Shown piece by piece: positions 22,052-22,229 of a DNA stretch of 22,229 nucleotides. Both the position numbers and the translations under genes were made by a program. The stretch is taken from positions 1 through 22,229 of the IMG/VR virus record IMGVR_UViG_3300019776_000313; one strand, written 5' to 3'. The notes below the pieces were generated by a model. It saw nothing but the letters and a program-made list of their open reading frames with translations. It did no database searches and was not told the origin of the DNA. The first letter of the stretch is position 1; every line of letters begins with the position of its first letter. The DNA is from a virus.

Positions 22052-22082
22052 TTATATTAGACAGGACGGTTTATATTAGACA
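22052..22082. repeat. 12-bp direct repeat TTATATTAGACA, two copies
   Basis: TTATATTAGACA is present exactly at 22052-22063 and 22071-22082, separated by seven bases. On the minus strand each copy begins TGTCTA, so the array starts with TGT and carries a second copy 19 bases in. This resembles tandem transposase-binding sites at ends of Mu-, Tn7- or IS21-like elements, but no transposase is in the window. Confidence 0.6.
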
Positions 22083-22091
22083 ATCGCCCAC

Positions 22092-22115
22092 AAAAAAGCC
22101 CCAGCAATGGGGCTT
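22092..22115 (-). terminator. Terminator of the tRNA-Lys transcript
   Basis: Read leftward, AAGCCCC (complement of 22109-22115) pairs with GGGGCTT (complement of 22096-22102) and is followed by six Ts (complement of 22092-22097). It lies 29 bases past the tRNA 3' end, showing that host sequence extends at least this far left of the tRNA gene. Confidence 0.8.
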
Positions 22116-22121
22116 AGTTTG

Positions 22122-22138
22122 CCTGCTGATTCAGCAGG
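22122..22138. repeat. Perfect palindrome next to the tRNA 3' end
   Basis: CCTGCTGA (22122-22129) and TCAGCAGG (22131-22138) form an 8-bp inverted repeat with a one-base centre, five bases beyond the tRNA-Lys CCA end. As RNA it would form a tight hairpin in the precursor tail and may help 3' processing; it could also be a protein-binding site. Confidence 0.6.
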
Positions 22139-22143
22139 TTATT

Positions 22144-22219
22144 TGGTGGGTCGTCCGGGACTCGAACCCAGGACCAATTGGTTAAAAGCCAACTGCTCTA
22201 CCAACTGAGCTAACGACCC
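22144..22219 (-). tRNA. tRNA-Lys (anticodon UUU)
   Basis: The minus strand folds into a complete 76-base tRNA with encoded CCA (complement of 22144-22146). The acceptor is GGGTCGT/ACGACCC with discriminator A, the D arm reads AGCTCAGTTGGTAGAGC, the anticodon loop is CTTTTAA with the anticodon TTT at 22184-22186, and the T arm has TTCGAGT. The 5' half is nearly identical to lysine tRNAs of gammaproteobacteria such as Escherichia and Pseudomonas. It appears intact, has its own terminator, and is taken as host flank of the prophage. Confidence 0.97.
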
Positions 22220-22229
22220 ATGCTGACTA

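Larger units (their letters stand above)
21836..22091. other. Non-coding prophage right end and junction
   Basis: No ORF with a plausible start and length was found on either strand. The stretch holds, in order, a pair of GGCACA repeats, a long-range inverted repeat, a tRNA T-arm fragment and a 12-bp direct repeat, listed separately. It most likely contains the right attachment site of the prophage, with phage DNA to the left and host DNA to the right. Confidence 0.6.

Noticed and set aside
22092-22219. tRNA-Lys itself as the integration target
   Set aside because: The tRNA is followed on its 3' side by its own processing hairpin and terminator, which look like undisturbed host sequence; the border is more likely further left. 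It cannot be fully excluded without the left end.
1-22229. CRISPR array, toxin-antitoxin pair or restriction genes
   Set aside because: No regularly spaced repeats and no protein with the motifs of these systems were seen; the only defence candidate is the 74-aa membrane gene.

Overview
The window is the right-hand (late) part of a temperate, short-tailed P22-like prophage in a gammaproteobacterial chromosome, followed by about 200 bases that I read as host flank. Three things support this. First, the gene order follows the P22 virion operon: small terminase, large terminase, portal, scaffold, coat, gp4-like, gp10-like, needle-position genes, gp14-position gene, gp7-like, gp20-like, gp16-like, tail adhesin. 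Second, the recognisable proteins are close to P22 lengths (terminase 476 versus 499 aa, portal 720 versus 725, gp10-like 466 versus 472). Third, the window ends in a gammaproteobacterial-type tRNA-Lys(UUU) with an encoded CCA. The genus cannot be fixed from the sequence. No early, immunity, replication or integrase genes are present; they would lie to the left of the window.

Layout. 1-775: a tiny membrane ORF and a Q-like late antiterminator, followed by a PR'-like promoter and a terminator. 796-1588: lysis genes in the order M15 endolysin, pinholin-like holin, 57-aa membrane protein. 1588-5670: packaging genes and portal. 5670-8359: four extra genes not found between portal and scaffold in P22, probably virion decoration or fibre proteins, closed by an intrinsic terminator. 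8411-10526: a hairpin-rich leader, scaffold and coat, again closed by a terminator. 10576-14070: head-completion and tail-hub genes, plus a GNAT-like acetyltransferase. 14046-18237: three DNA-ejection proteins. 18136-18360: a leftward small membrane gene in the position of P22 sieA. 18410-21835: a large modular tail adhesin. 21836-22091: non-coding, with integrase-arm-like repeats, a tRNA T-arm fragment (candidate attR) and an unexplained 12-bp direct repeat. 22092-22219: a host tRNA-Lys gene and its terminator on the minus strand.

How the genes work together. Nearly all genes from 796 to 21835 are on the plus strand and tightly packed, many with ATGA or TAATG junctions. At least four intrinsic terminators interrupt the operon, so the Q-like protein acting at the promoter just after its own gene probably makes polymerase read through all of them. 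The terminators around scaffold and coat could also tune dosage. Parts most worth a second look are the sieA-position membrane gene, the portal-scaffold insertion, the GNAT gene in a virion operon, the scaffold leader RNA, the duplicated modules of the adhesin, and the candidate attR. All family assignments come from reading the protein sequences and context; no database search was possible.
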